Source: JAFKKS01 sp039808325
GTDB lineage: Bacteria > Pseudomonadota > Alphaproteobacteria > Rhizobiales > Xanthobacteraceae
Assembly (NCBI GenBank): GCA_039808325.1
Contig: JBDHSU010000069.1
Location: 1-21,787, forward strand
Direction: 5' to 3'
DNA length: 21,787 bases
The translations under genes were made by a program, and so were the position numbers. The notes under the pieces are model-generated. The model saw only the letters and a list, made by a program, of their open reading frames with translations. It was not told where the DNA came from and made no database searches. Within the stretch, counting starts at the first letter, position 1. Each line of letters starts with the position of its first letter. Below, in pieces: positions 5,678-13,436 of this stretch.

Positions 5678-8311
5678 TTACGGTGCTGGCTCCGCCTTGT
5701 CGGCTGGAACAATCGAGGGGCGCGCGAGCAGCCGGCGCGGCACGAGGTCCAGCAGGCGCTGACGCGTCGCCGCCCAGTACTCGAAGGAGTTGAAGCGCGA
5801 GCCTTCGAGAGCGGCGATAGCTGCCGCCGAGAGGAACGGCAGGCTCTGCACCAGCAGCACCGCCGCGAAGATGTTGATCTCGCGGACATGCTGATAGTTG
5901 GTGGCGAGCACGACCATCGCGCCGACGACCAGCAGGCCACCGAGGACCGCCTCCCAGAACGCCTGGAAGGACGTCACCTGCAGCGTGCCCTTGCCGCCCT
6001 TGGCGGTGCGGGCGAAGGGGAGGTGCTCCTTGATGAGCCCGTCCGCGAGTGCCTTGGCGACCGTCCACTGCAGCGACATGGCGGCGATTGCGGCGGCAAG
6101 CATCTGGTCGACCGGGATCGACACGCGCAGCCGGTAAAGCGCCACGAAGTGCAGGAGGCTCACCGCGAACGCGGCGATGATCGGAATGGTCAGGATGCGG
6201 TCCGGGATCGCGATGCCGATGAAGGCCACGACCGGCACCCACAGGAGGTTGAGGATGGCGACGAGCACGCCGATGCCCTCAGCGCCCAGCCAGTTCAGCC
6301 AGCCGAGCGTATATTCGCGGCGCTGGTCGCGGGTCAGCAGGCTCCTGCCCGGCAGGAACCGGCGCCAGTGCTTCTTCACGATCTGCAGGCCGCCATAGGC
6401 CCAGCGGTGGCGCTGCTTCTTGAACGCCTCGTAACTGTCCGGCAGTAGGCCATAGCCGTAGCGACGGTTCGTATAGTGCGTGAGCCAGCCCTGCTCGAGG
6501 ATCGACAGACCGAGGTCCGTATCCTCGCAGATGGTCTCGCTCGGCCAGTTGCCCGCGGCCTCGAGGGCGGAGCGGCGCACCAGCATCATCGTGCCGTGAA
6601 CGACGATCGAGTTACTTTCGTTGCGCTCGACCATGCCGATGTCGAAGAAGCCGGCATATTCGCCGTTCATGGCGTGATGCATCACGCTCTGATTGCCGTC
6701 CCGATGATCCTGCGGCGCCTGCACCAGGCCGACGCGGGAATCCGCGAAGACCGGCACGAGATCCTTCAGCCAGTCCGGCGTCACGGTATAGTCGGCGTCG
6801 ATCACGCCGATGATCTCGGCGTCGGGGGCGGTCTGGGTCAGCGCCAGGCGCAGCGCGCCCGCCTTGTAGCCTTCGACCTTCTGCGCGTTGATGAACTTGA
6901 AGCGCTCACCCAGAAGGCGGCAATGCTCCTCGATCGGCTGCGAGAACTCCGGCTCGGGCGTGTTGTTGATGACGACCACGCACTCGAAGTTCGGGTATTC
7001 GAGACGTGCGACGGCGTCCAGGGTCTGCTTCAGCATCTCCGGCGGCTCGCGATAGGCCGGGATGTGGATCGAGACCTTAGGCGCATACCCCTCGGCGCGC
7101 GTCAGGGCCCGCCGCTCCTTCCGGCCGAAGGCGATGGCCGCGATGTCCTCGATGCGAGACAGCGCGATCAGCACCAGCGGAACGAGAAGCACGAGACCGA
7201 CAGCCAGCGCGAAGGTCGCGCCGGGCACGAAGTAGTGGCCGTTCCAGTAGGCAAAGATGGTGGCGAACCAGGCGCCGACGACATTCGCCGCCGTCGCGAG
7301 CAGGGCGGCTTGGCCGGCGGTGGCGCCCGCGATCGTCAGGATCGGCAGCGACAGCAGGAAGCCGATGAGCAGCGCCAGGCTGCCCACCTTCCAATGGTCG
7401 GTGTCGGTGAGCGGGCCGGTCCAGGAGAACTTCGGCCGCAACGAATTATCGAAAATGCCCCAGTAGGGCCCGACGCTTCCCTCGAAGACCTTCCAGGGCT
7501 GGTCCGTCGCTTCGACGATGTTGTAGTCGATCCCGAGCGACTCCGCGTGCGAGACGAAGTCGCGCAGCACCGCCGCCTGCTCAAGCCGACCGGGGTTGGC
7601 GTCCTTGAAGTTGTAGCCCGCGCTCGGCCAACCGAACTCGGCGATGACGATGCGCTTGCCGGGGTACATCTGCCGCAACTGGTTATAGCCGCCAATGGCG
7701 GCTTCGACGGCGGCCTTCTCCGGCACGCCTTCCCAGTACGGAAGAATATGGACGGCGATGAAGTCGACGGCCGAGACGAGTTCCGGATGGTCGCGCCAGA
7801 CGCTCCAGATTTCACCGGTTGTCACAGGTACTTGGACTTCTCGCTTCACCTTTTGGATGAGCTTGATGAGTTCCGGAACCTTGATTTCGTCGCGGTAGAT
7901 CGTTTCGTTGCCGACCACGATGCCGTTGACGTTGCGGTGGTGCTTGGCGAGGTCGACGACCTCCTTCAGCTCACGCTCGTTGCGCTTCTGGTCCTTGTCG
8001 ATCCACGCGCCGATGGTGACGCGCAGGCCGAACTCGTTGGCGATGCCTGGCACAAGCTCGCCACCGCCCGTGGACGAATACGTCCGCAGAGCCCGCGTGT
8101 AGGGCGCGAGGATCTTCAGATCGGAGCGGATCTGGTCCGGCGTCGGCCGGTTGCCTTTATCCGGATGCAGCGAGCCATGGTACGGAGCGTAAGACACGCT
8201 CGCCAATTGCCCGTTGAAACTCGGCGCACTGGCTTGTTCCCGGGTCACGGCCCATAGGGCGCCGTGAATACACATAACAAGCGCAACAGCTGCAGCGGCG
8301 ACGCGCATCAC
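5678..8311 (-). CDS. ndvB: NdvB-like cyclic beta-(1,3)-glucan synthase: GH17 domain fused to a GT2 membrane glucosyltransferase
   Basis: An 877-residue inner-membrane enzyme. After an N-terminal signal-anchor (about 3-22) comes a GH17 domain (about 36-300) with both catalytic glutamates: Glu136 in VVGNE and Glu225 in IAEFGWPSAG. Membrane segments lie near 309-330, 340-357 and 364-384. A cytosolic family 2 glycosyltransferase domain follows (about 411-650): D-A-D at 505-507, C-E-D-T-D at 595-599 and Q-R-H-R-W at 633-637. Four or five more membrane segments lie between 676 and 835. It should use UDP-glucose to build and export beta-(1,3)-glucan, with the GH17 part acting by transglycosylation in the periplasm. 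The roughly 97 kDa size fits the Bradyrhizobium NdvB known to me. The start is a GTG at 8311 followed directly by an ATG at 8308; neither has a strong ribosome site. It lies 182 bp downstream of the ndvD-like gene on the same strand. Confidence 0.88.
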   Translation of the reverse strand: MMRVAAAAVALVMCIHGALWAVTREQASAPSFNGQLASVSYAPYHGSLHPDKGNRPTPDQIRSDLKILAPYTRALRTYSSTGGGELVPGIANEFGLRVTIGAWIDKDQKRNERELKEVVDLAKHHRNVNGIVVGNETIYRDEIKVPELIKLIQKVKREVQVPVTTGEIWSVWRDHPELVSAVDFIAVHILPYWEGVPEKAAVEAAIGGYNQLRQMYPGKRIVIAEFGWPSAGYNFKDANPGRLEQAAVLRDFVSHAESLGIDYNIVEATDQPWKVFEGSVGPYWGIFDNSLRPKFSWTGPLTDTDHWKVGSLALLIGFLLSLPILTIAGATAGQAALLATAANVVGAWFATIFAYWNGHYFVPGATFALAVGLVLLVPLVLIALSRIEDIAAIAFGRKERRALTRAEGYAPKVSIHIPAYREPPEMLKQTLDAVARLEYPNFECVVVINNTPEPEFSQPIEEHCRLLGERFKFINAQKVEGYKAGALRLALTQTAPDAEIIGVIDADYTVTPDWLKDLVPVFADSRVGLVQAPQDHRDGNQSVMHHAMNGEYAGFFDIGMVERNESNSIVVHGTMMLVRRSALEAAGNWPSETICEDTDLGLSILEQGWLTHYTNRRYGYGLLPDSYEAFKKQRHRWAYGGLQIVKKHWRRFLPGRSLLTRDQRREYTLGWLNWLGAEGIGVLVAILNLLWVPVVAFIGIAIPDRILTIPIIAAFAVSLLHFVALYRLRVSIPVDQMLAAAIAAMSLQWTVAKALADGLIKEHLPFARTAKGGKGTLQVTSFQAFWEAVLGGLLVVGAMVVLATNYQHVREINIFAAVLLVQSLPFLSAAAIAALEGSRFNSFEYWAATRQRLLDLVPRRLLARPSIVPADKAEPAP

Positions 8312-8493
8312 GCAACCCGAACGGGGCTTGGAAATCCGGTTCGAACCCGTCCCCTGGATTCGACCGAAAGAGAAAAACTGTCAGGAGTGGCGACAGCGCC
8401 CAGAAACCGAGTGAACACCTATGTACCGCTCATGGCGTTTTGAAGGCGTCCAGGCCCGATTGGCGCTCAACGCACCAATGCAGAACGTGAGGA

Positions 8494-8994
8494 TTACTGT
8501 TTTGTTCCGGCTGGTTGGTTAGGTTGGGCCGGCTGCGCCGCCGTCGCGGCCGGGGTCGGTTGAAGCTGTGGGTTGATCCAGCATGCATGCACCCGCGCGT
8601 TCAGGCTCTCCGGCGATTTCGGATCGATATTGCCCTGGCGGATGACGCAGCGGAATGTCGCCTGCACGTGGCCGCCCGGGCAGCCGAAGCGGTCGTAAAG
8701 GTCAAGATGCCGGAAGGCCGTGTCGAGATCGTCGCGCCAAAGCAGGCTGACGGCGCGGCGGCCGAGCCAAACGCATTCGGGATGGCCGGCGGCCCCTTCC
8801 AGGACCCGCGAGGCCTCTTCGAATTCGTCGATTTTCTTCGCCGCCTCCTTGGCGGCGTCGCCTTGCTGGTTGGCGGCGGGCTTTTGGTCGCCTCCCTTAT
8901 CGGGAGGTGCGCCCTGCGCCATTGCGGAAACGGGAAGAAATAGCAGGCTTGCGGTTAGAAAGGCAGCGCTCAAGACGCGATGAACTGAACTCAT
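8494..8994 (-). CDS. ndvD: NdvD-like secreted protein of the beta-(1,3),(1,6)-glucan locus
   Basis: A 166-residue periplasmic protein if started at the ATG at 8994, which I prefer because it directly gives a signal peptide (MSSVHRVLSAAFLTASLLFL) with a site after A-M-A near residue 26. The frame can extend to an ATG at 9090, adding 32 charged residues that would bury the signal. The mature protein has a Q/A/K-rich stretch, a conserved-looking core at about 55-141 with four cysteines (74, 105, 116, 138) around ECVWLGRRAVSLLWRDDLDT and HLDLYDRFGCPGGHVQATFR, and an A/P/Q-rich tail. Four cysteines in an exported protein suggest two disulfides. It lies between ndvB and ndvC, where Bradyrhizobium japonicum carries ndvD, a third gene needed for glucan synthesis. 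The symbol is assigned by position and resemblance from memory. The molecular role is unknown. Confidence 0.68.
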   Translation of the reverse strand: MSSVHRVLSAAFLTASLLFLPVSAMAQGAPPDKGGDQKPAANQQGDAAKEAAKKIDEFEEASRVLEGAAGHPECVWLGRRAVSLLWRDDLDTAFRHLDLYDRFGCPGGHVQATFRCVIRQGNIDPKSPESLNARVHACWINPQLQPTPAATAAQPAQPNQPAGTKQ

Positions 8995-9206
8995 GACAAC
9001 CGGGACTGTGGCGGAGCATTTGCGTGGCACGAAGTCGCGGCGGAGCGTTTCGGCGTCGCCCGGCGCCTCATTCCCCGTCCTCTGTGACATGACTGAACTT
9101 GTTGAATTTGTCTAGGGTATGACTTCCGCGCCGGACCGCCGAACGGCTTGGCACACGGCAGACGGCACGCTAAGCCTCGCGGCTCCTCCGGACATCGCAC
9201 GCAAGG
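8995..9206. other. Divergent intergenic region between the ndvD-like gene and ndvC
   Basis: About 212 bp must hold the promoters for the minus-strand ndvD-ndvB side and the plus-strand ndvC. The centre (about 9088-9123) is noticeably AT-richer than its surroundings and ends GGGTATGAC, a possible -10 for ndvC. I could not find a -35 at proper spacing on either strand. No RNA gene or repeat is seen. Confidence 0.3.
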
Positions 9207-10802
9207 ATGTATTTTCCGTTCAGCCTTTTCATCGTCGTCGCCGCATTGATCGGCGGCGCCTGGTCATGGCTCGGCGCGCCGGTCGTCATGCCGCCGTCGC
9301 CGCTTGCGTCGGGCGAAAAGCTTTACTGTGTGTCGTATGCGCCGTTTCGCGGCGACCAGAACCCGCTCAGCGCCGCGACGAAGGTCAGCGCCGAGCAGAT
9401 CGACGAGGACCTGACGCGCCTGGCGAAGATCACCGACTGCGTGCGCAGCTACTCGATCGAGCACGGCCTCGACCAGATTCCGGAGATCGCCGCCCGTCAC
9501 GGCCTCAAGGTGATGCAGGGCATCTGGCTGTCGAGCCATCCGGAGAGAAATAAAATCCAGATCGACACCGTCGTCGATCTGGTCAAGCGCTATCCTCAGA
9601 CCATCAGTTCGGTCGTCGTCGGCAACGAGGTGCTTCTGCGCGGTGAGATGTCGGCGATCGACCTGGCGGCGACCATCCGCGCCGTGAAGGCGCGCGTGTC
9701 CGTCCCGGTGACTTACGCCGATGTGTGGGAGTTCTGGCTGCGCAACCGCGACCTCTATGCCGCCGTCGATTTCGTCACCATCCATATCCTTCCGTACTGG
9801 GAGGATTTCCCGGTCGGTGCGACCCAGGCGGCGGCGCATGTCGAGACGATCCGTAAGCAAGTCGCTGCGGCGTTTCCCGACAAAGAGATTTTGATTGGCG
9901 AGACCGGCTGGCCGAGCGCCGGCCGCATGCGGGAAGGCGCGCTGCCGTCGTTGTCCAATGAGTCGAAGGTGCTGCACGAGATCCTCGCCGTCGCCAAACG
10001 TAACAATTATCGGGTCAACGTCATCGAGGCGTTCGATCAGCCGTGGAAGCGGCAGTTGGAGGGAACGGTCGGCGGCCACTGGGGGCTCTTCGATGCCAGC
10101 ACGCGGGAGCGAAAATTCGTCTGGGGGGAAGCCGTCTCCGATCATCCCCATTGGCGCATTCTGGCGATGCTTGGGGTCTGCGCCGCGGCGCTGATCTTTA
10201 TCGGCGCGTGGTTTGCCGGGAGGAAGGTTCCCGAGAGTGCGCGCGGACCATGGCTTTGGGTCGCGGGCATCGCTCTCGTTGGCGGTATCTTTTTCGGGTG
10301 GAGCGCGGAGAAAGCGTGGCTCGAGGGATTGGGCGTCGGCGGCAACATCCGTTCCTGGGCGATGTGCGCGATGGCGGCCCTCGCGCCTGCCGTCGCAGCG
10401 GCGGCGATGATGCGCCGCTTGCCGATCCCGCGTTTCGCCGCCGTGCTGAGCGGAGCGGAGGCCGCGATGGCGCCGCTCTCGCGCGCCGTCGGCCTCGGGC
10501 TCGTCATCGTCTGCGTGCTCGCGCTCCAGAGCGCGTTCGGCCTTGTCTTCGATCCGCGCTACCGGGATTTTCCCTTCGCGTTCCTCACGGCGGCGGCGCT
10601 GCCGTACCTGGCTCTCGCATTGCGGGTTCGCTCGACTGAAGTCGCCGGCATGGCCGAGAAAATCGCCGCGGGCGCCCTTGCGCTCTGCGTGCTCTATTTC
10701 GTCCCCAATGAGAGCTTCGCCAACTGGCAGGCGCTTTGGGTCGCGGCGATGCTTCTCGTCCTCGTTACCGTGCTGCTGCGGCCCACGGCCGCGCGAAGCT
10801 GA
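9207..10802 (+). CDS. ndvC: NdvC-like membrane protein with GH17 domain (beta-(1,6)-glucan branching candidate)
   Basis: A 531-residue inner-membrane protein. A signal-anchor at about 4-22 leads to a periplasmic GH17 domain (about 38-310) with catalytic Glu141 in VVVGNE and Glu232 in IGETGWPSAG. A C-terminal block of about seven membrane segments follows (near 318-336, 347-365, 384-401, 426-446, 454-472, 483-499, 507-525). It has no GT2 domain, so it cannot use UDP-glucose in the usual way. It should instead move glucan chains by transglycosylation, fitting the beta-(1,6)-linkage role reported for NdvC of Bradyrhizobium japonicum. The roughly 58 kDa size agrees with the reported 62 kDa class. 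The GH17 domain is clearly paralogous to that of NdvB. The AAGG before the ATG at 9207 is too close for an ideal ribosome site. The 3' end overlaps the convergent membrane-protein gene by 38 bp. Confidence 0.85.
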   Translation: MYFPFSLFIVVAALIGGAWSWLGAPVVMPPSPLASGEKLYCVSYAPFRGDQNPLSAATKVSAEQIDEDLTRLAKITDCVRSYSIEHGLDQIPEIAARHGLKVMQGIWLSSHPERNKIQIDTVVDLVKRYPQTISSVVVGNEVLLRGEMSAIDLAATIRAVKARVSVPVTYADVWEFWLRNRDLYAAVDFVTIHILPYWEDFPVGATQAAAHVETIRKQVAAAFPDKEILIGETGWPSAGRMREGALPSLSNESKVLHEILAVAKRNNYRVNVIEAFDQPWKRQLEGTVGGHWGLFDASTRERKFVWGEAVSDHPHWRILAMLGVCAAALIFIGAWFAGRKVPESARGPWLWVAGIALVGGIFFGWSAEKAWLEGLGVGGNIRSWAMCAMAALAPAVAAAAMMRRLPIPRFAAVLSGAEAAMAPLSRAVGLGLVIVCVLALQSAFGLVFDPRYRDFPFAFLTAAALPYLALALRVRSTEVAGMAEKIAAGALALCVLYFVPNESFANWQALWVAAMLLVLVTVLLRPTAARS

Positions 10803-11148
10803 GGATGAGGAGCGCTGCGGCGATCGACGACAGGCCGATATTGTAGAGCACGATCCCGAGTGCGCAGAACGCCAGCGCGACGGCGAACAGCAGAAGCGAC
10901 GGGCGTATGAAGTTCAGCGCCGCGAGCGTAAGCGCGGCCCATCCGAAGACGCCGTTGTTGAACAGCAGGGTGATCGTCCTGCGCGAGGCGCAAAGCCACG
11001 TCGTCAGGCCCGCGTCGCAGGCAAGCCCGACGCTCGATTGCTCGATTACCAGGTAACGGAAATAAAGCGCGTAGCCGAGGGAGAGGAAGCCGACGACCAG
11101 CAGCAGATTGATCTGGCGCGGGCCGGGCAGGAAGAGAGAGCGGTTCAT
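10765..11148 (-). CDS. Small four-helix membrane protein, convergent with ndvC
   Basis: I do not recognise a named family. The 127-residue product has hydrophobic segments near 13-33, 58-79, 84-101 and 105-121. The loop between the first two carries Cys44 and Cys53 (LACDAGLTTWLCASRR), which could form a disulfide if that loop is periplasmic. The start is the ATG at 11148; GGAAG lies just upstream but closer than ideal. The stop lies inside the ndvC coding region, giving a 38-bp tail-to-tail overlap. The frame is supported by its clean membrane topology, whereas the overlapping 179-residue frame on the same strand is arginine-rich and implausible. The SPOR-like gene lies 81 bp upstream on the same strand, so the two may be co-transcribed. 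A role in glucan export or the envelope is only a guess from position. Confidence 0.72.
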   Translation of the reverse strand: MNRSLFLPGPRQINLLLVVGFLSLGYALYFRYLVIEQSSVGLACDAGLTTWLCASRRTITLLFNNGVFGWAALTLAALNFIRPSLLLFAVALAFCALGIVLYNIGLSSIAAALLILSFARPWAAAAR

Positions 11149-11229
11149 GCTTCCATTTTAGCCTGCCGGCCCGCGAAGCGGAATGCCGCGTGGTCGCGGA
11201 GCGTCCCGAAAGCGGCCGAGCCCGGACGC

Positions 11230-11868
11230 TCAATTGGCGATGAGGCGTTGACCGTCAAAAGGGACCGGGCGGCAGGCGGCCAGCGTTTCGGCCAGCGCCG
11301 CGCACCAGCGCGCGGCCGCCGAAGCGCTCGGCAACGGCCCGGCGACCAGCCGGAATTCGACGTCGCCGGGCTTGGCGCCTTCGCGTATCGCCATGATCGG
11401 CTGCAAGCCGTCGAAATAGCGTCCTTGCTGCGCCTTGATGGTCGTCCAGCGGGCGCGCAGAGCGTCCGGCGTACGCTCGCCGCCGATGTCGATGCCGAAC
11501 CCGGCCTTGACCTCGACGGGGGCGGGGGCGGGCGCGGCGTCGCGCCCGGTGCTGCCGGTCACGTCCCCGCGGCGTTCGACCGCCTCGAGCCGCGCCATCA
11601 GCCGGTCGCGGTCGGCGGCGAGGCTTTGCACCGCCTCGGCGAGTTGCCGGGCCTGTGGGTCGGCGAACGGCGCCGCCTCGGCGGCGCGTGGCCCCTTCGG
11701 GGCGCCAAACAGGGACAGGACCGATCGCGAAAGCTGCGGGATCCGCGCCGTCGTTTCGGTCAAGCGCTTGGCGCCGATCTCCGTCTGCGCGGCGAGAACC
11801 GCGGCCGCGACCGAAAGCCCCGCGGCGACAACCCAGACGCTCGCCCGCACGGCGCCCCGCAAATTCAT
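11230..11868 (-). CDS. Membrane-anchored protein with coiled coil and SPOR-like C-terminal domain
   Basis: A 212-residue protein. The start is the ATG at 11868, preceded by GAGG nine bases upstream; the open frame continues far beyond into the shadow of glmU, so the longer form is rejected. Layout: a short cytosolic start, one membrane helix at about 9-27, a likely coiled coil at 72-100 (QLAEAVQSLAADRDRLMARL), an alanine/proline linker at 110-120, and a C-terminal domain at about 137-205. That domain reads like SPOR domains: RARW...LQPIM, then EFRLVAGPLPSASAAARWCA and ALAETLAACRPVPF. SPOR domains bind glycan strands lacking stem peptides at division sites. The match is by eye and moderately sure. 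It is divergent from glmU across a 198-bp gap. Confidence 0.72.
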   Translation of the reverse strand: MNLRGAVRASVWVVAAGLSVAAAVLAAQTEIGAKRLTETTARIPQLSRSVLSLFGAPKGPRAAEAAPFADPQARQLAEAVQSLAADRDRLMARLEAVERRGDVTGSTGRDAAPAPAPVEVKAGFGIDIGGERTPDALRARWTTIKAQQGRYFDGLQPIMAIREGAKPGDVEFRLVAGPLPSASAAARWCAALAETLAACRPVPFDGQRLIAN

Positions 11869-12029
11869 TTCATCGTCCTCGAACGGTCCGGCGACCGAAT
11901 CTCGGCGGCGAGCCATGGCCCCACGCTCCCGCAGCGAATCAACATTGACTACGATAGCAAAGTCGGCGGCGGCGTACCGACGCCGTCGTTTCAAAACAGG
12001 CCAAGGTCGGATATCAAACCGCGCGAACG

Positions 12030-12047
12030 CGTCCGCCATGGCGGACG
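12030..12047. promoter_or_regulatory. 18-bp perfect palindrome just upstream of glmU
   Basis: CGTCCGCCATGGCGGACG reads identically on both strands and ends 19 bp before the glmU start. A weak promoter, TTTCAA (11989-11994) with 17-bp spacing to TATCAA (12012-12017), would place it in the leader. It could be an operator or a cruciform/hairpin affecting translation. The rest of the 198-bp gap 11869-12066 shows nothing else I can support. Confidence 0.4.
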
Positions 12048-12066
12048 AAGCCGAGGGTGGAATGCC

Positions 12067-13425
12067 GTGAGCCGAACCTGTCTGACGATCGTGCTGGCCG
12101 CCGGCGAGGGAACGCGGATGCGCTCCAGTCTCCCGAAGGTGTTGCACCGGGTCGGCGGGCGCTCGCTGATCGGCCACGTTCTCGCGGGCGTCGCCGAAGC
12201 GGGAGCGACCGCCACCGCCGCGGTGATCGGGCCGGACCATGCAGCCGTCGCGGCCGAAGTCCGAAGAGGCGCGCCGGACGCGGATATTTTTACGCAAACC
12301 GACCGGCGCGGAACGGCGCATGCGGTATTGAGCGCGCGCGCCGCGCTTGAACGCGGCGCCGACGACGTTCTGGTCGTTTTCGGCGACACGCCGTTCGTGC
12401 GGCCGGCGACGCTGCAGCGCCTGCGCGATGCGATCGCGGCGGGCGCGGCGGTCGCGGTGCTCGGCTTTCGCCCCGCCGACCCGAGCGGCTATGGCCGTCT
12501 GCTCATGCAGGGCGATCGCCTTATCGCCATCCGCGAGGAGAAGGACGCGACGCCCGCGGAGCGCGCCATCGGCTTCTGCAATGCCGGGGTGATGGCGCTC
12601 GCCGGCAAGACGGCGCTGCGGTTGCTCGATCGGATCGACGACGCCAACGCGAAGCGCGAGTTTTATCTCACCGACGCTGTCGCCATCGCCAATGCGGACG
12701 GCCTGACGTCGACCGCGATCGAAGCCGAGGAGGACGAAGTGCGCGGCATCAACAACAAGGCGCAACTCGCCGAAGCGGAGAGCGAATTGCAGGCGCGGCT
12801 GCGCGCGGCGGCGCTGGAAGCCGGGGTCACGATGACCGCGCCGGAGACGGTGTTTCTGTCGCAGGACACGGCTTTCGGACGCGACGTCGTCGTCGAGCCT
12901 TATGTCGTCTTCGGCCCGGGCGTCACCGTCGCGGACCATGCGACGATCCGCGCCTTCTCGCATCTCGAAGGTGCGAAGGTGGGTGAGGGCGCGACCGTCG
13001 GGCCCTATGCCCGCTTGCGGCCGGGAACCGAACTCGGCCCCAAGACCAAGGTCGGCAACTTCGTGGAGATCAAGGCCGCGAAAGTCGAGGCCGGCGCCAA
13101 GATCAACCACCTGAGCTATGTCGGCGATGCGCGGGTCGGCGCGAACGCCAATGTCGGCGCCGGTACCATCACCTGCAACTACGACGGCTTTGCCAAGCAT
13201 TTCACCGACATCGGCGCGAACGCCTTTATCGGCTCGAACAGCGCTCTGGTGGCGCCGGTGGCGGTCGGAGACGGCGCCTTCGTCGGCTCGGGCTCGGTCA
13301 TCACGGACGATGTCCCGGCGGATGCCCTGGCGCTCGGGCGCGGCCGCCAGACGGTCAAGGACGGCTGGGCCAAGGCCGTGCGCGCCGCCCAGGCCGGCGC
13401 CAAGCACAAGCCGGGCGGGGAATAA
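12067..13425 (+). CDS. glmU: Bifunctional GlmU: glucosamine-1-phosphate acetyltransferase / GlcNAc-1-phosphate uridyltransferase
   Basis: A 452-residue cytosolic enzyme making UDP-N-acetylglucosamine for peptidoglycan and lipopolysaccharide. The pyrophosphorylase signature is at about 9-27 (VLAAGEGTRMRSSLPKVLH), with V-F-G-D-T-P further on and N-A-G-V at the nucleotide site. The C-terminal half is a left-handed beta-helix of hexapeptide repeats (for example VGPYARLRPGTELG), with the acetyltransferase histidine at residue 348 in INHLSYVGD, followed by GAGTITCNYDG. I start it at the GTG at 12067, which puts the nucleotide-binding loop at the usual distance from the N-terminus; the open frame extends upstream only as a shadow. 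It leads a plus-strand run with glmS, a natural pairing since GlmS feeds the same pathway. Confidence 0.96.
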   Translation: MSRTCLTIVLAAGEGTRMRSSLPKVLHRVGGRSLIGHVLAGVAEAGATATAAVIGPDHAAVAAEVRRGAPDADIFTQTDRRGTAHAVLSARAALERGADDVLVVFGDTPFVRPATLQRLRDAIAAGAAVAVLGFRPADPSGYGRLLMQGDRLIAIREEKDATPAERAIGFCNAGVMALAGKTALRLLDRIDDANAKREFYLTDAVAIANADGLTSTAIEAEEDEVRGINNKAQLAEAESELQARLRAAALEAGVTMTAPETVFLSQDTAFGRDVVVEPYVVFGPGVTVADHATIRAFSHLEGAKVGEGATVGPYARLRPGTELGPKTKVGNFVEIKAAKVEAGAKINHLSYVGDARVGANANVGAGTITCNYDGFAKHFTDIGANAFIGSNSALVAPVAVGDGAFVGSGSVITDDVPADALALGRGRQTVKDGWAKAVRAAQAGAKHKPGGE

Positions 13426-13436
13426 GCCCGAGGAAT

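Noticed and set aside
6476..8257. 593-codon open frame on the plus strand opposite ndvB
   Set aside because: Composition is dominated by Arg, Asp, Val, Gly, Ala and His, as expected for the antisense of a GC-rich gene, and ndvB on the other strand has full GH17 and GT2 motifs.
8338..8347. GGTTCGAACC resembling a tRNA T-loop
   Set aside because: It is a 10-bp palindrome; no five-pair T-stem, anticodon arm or acceptor stem can be built around it on either strand.
10543..12066. Upstream extension of the glmU frame back into ndvC
   Set aside because: Translation of this part is arginine-rich and crosses two opposing genes; GlmU homology begins at the GTG at 12067.
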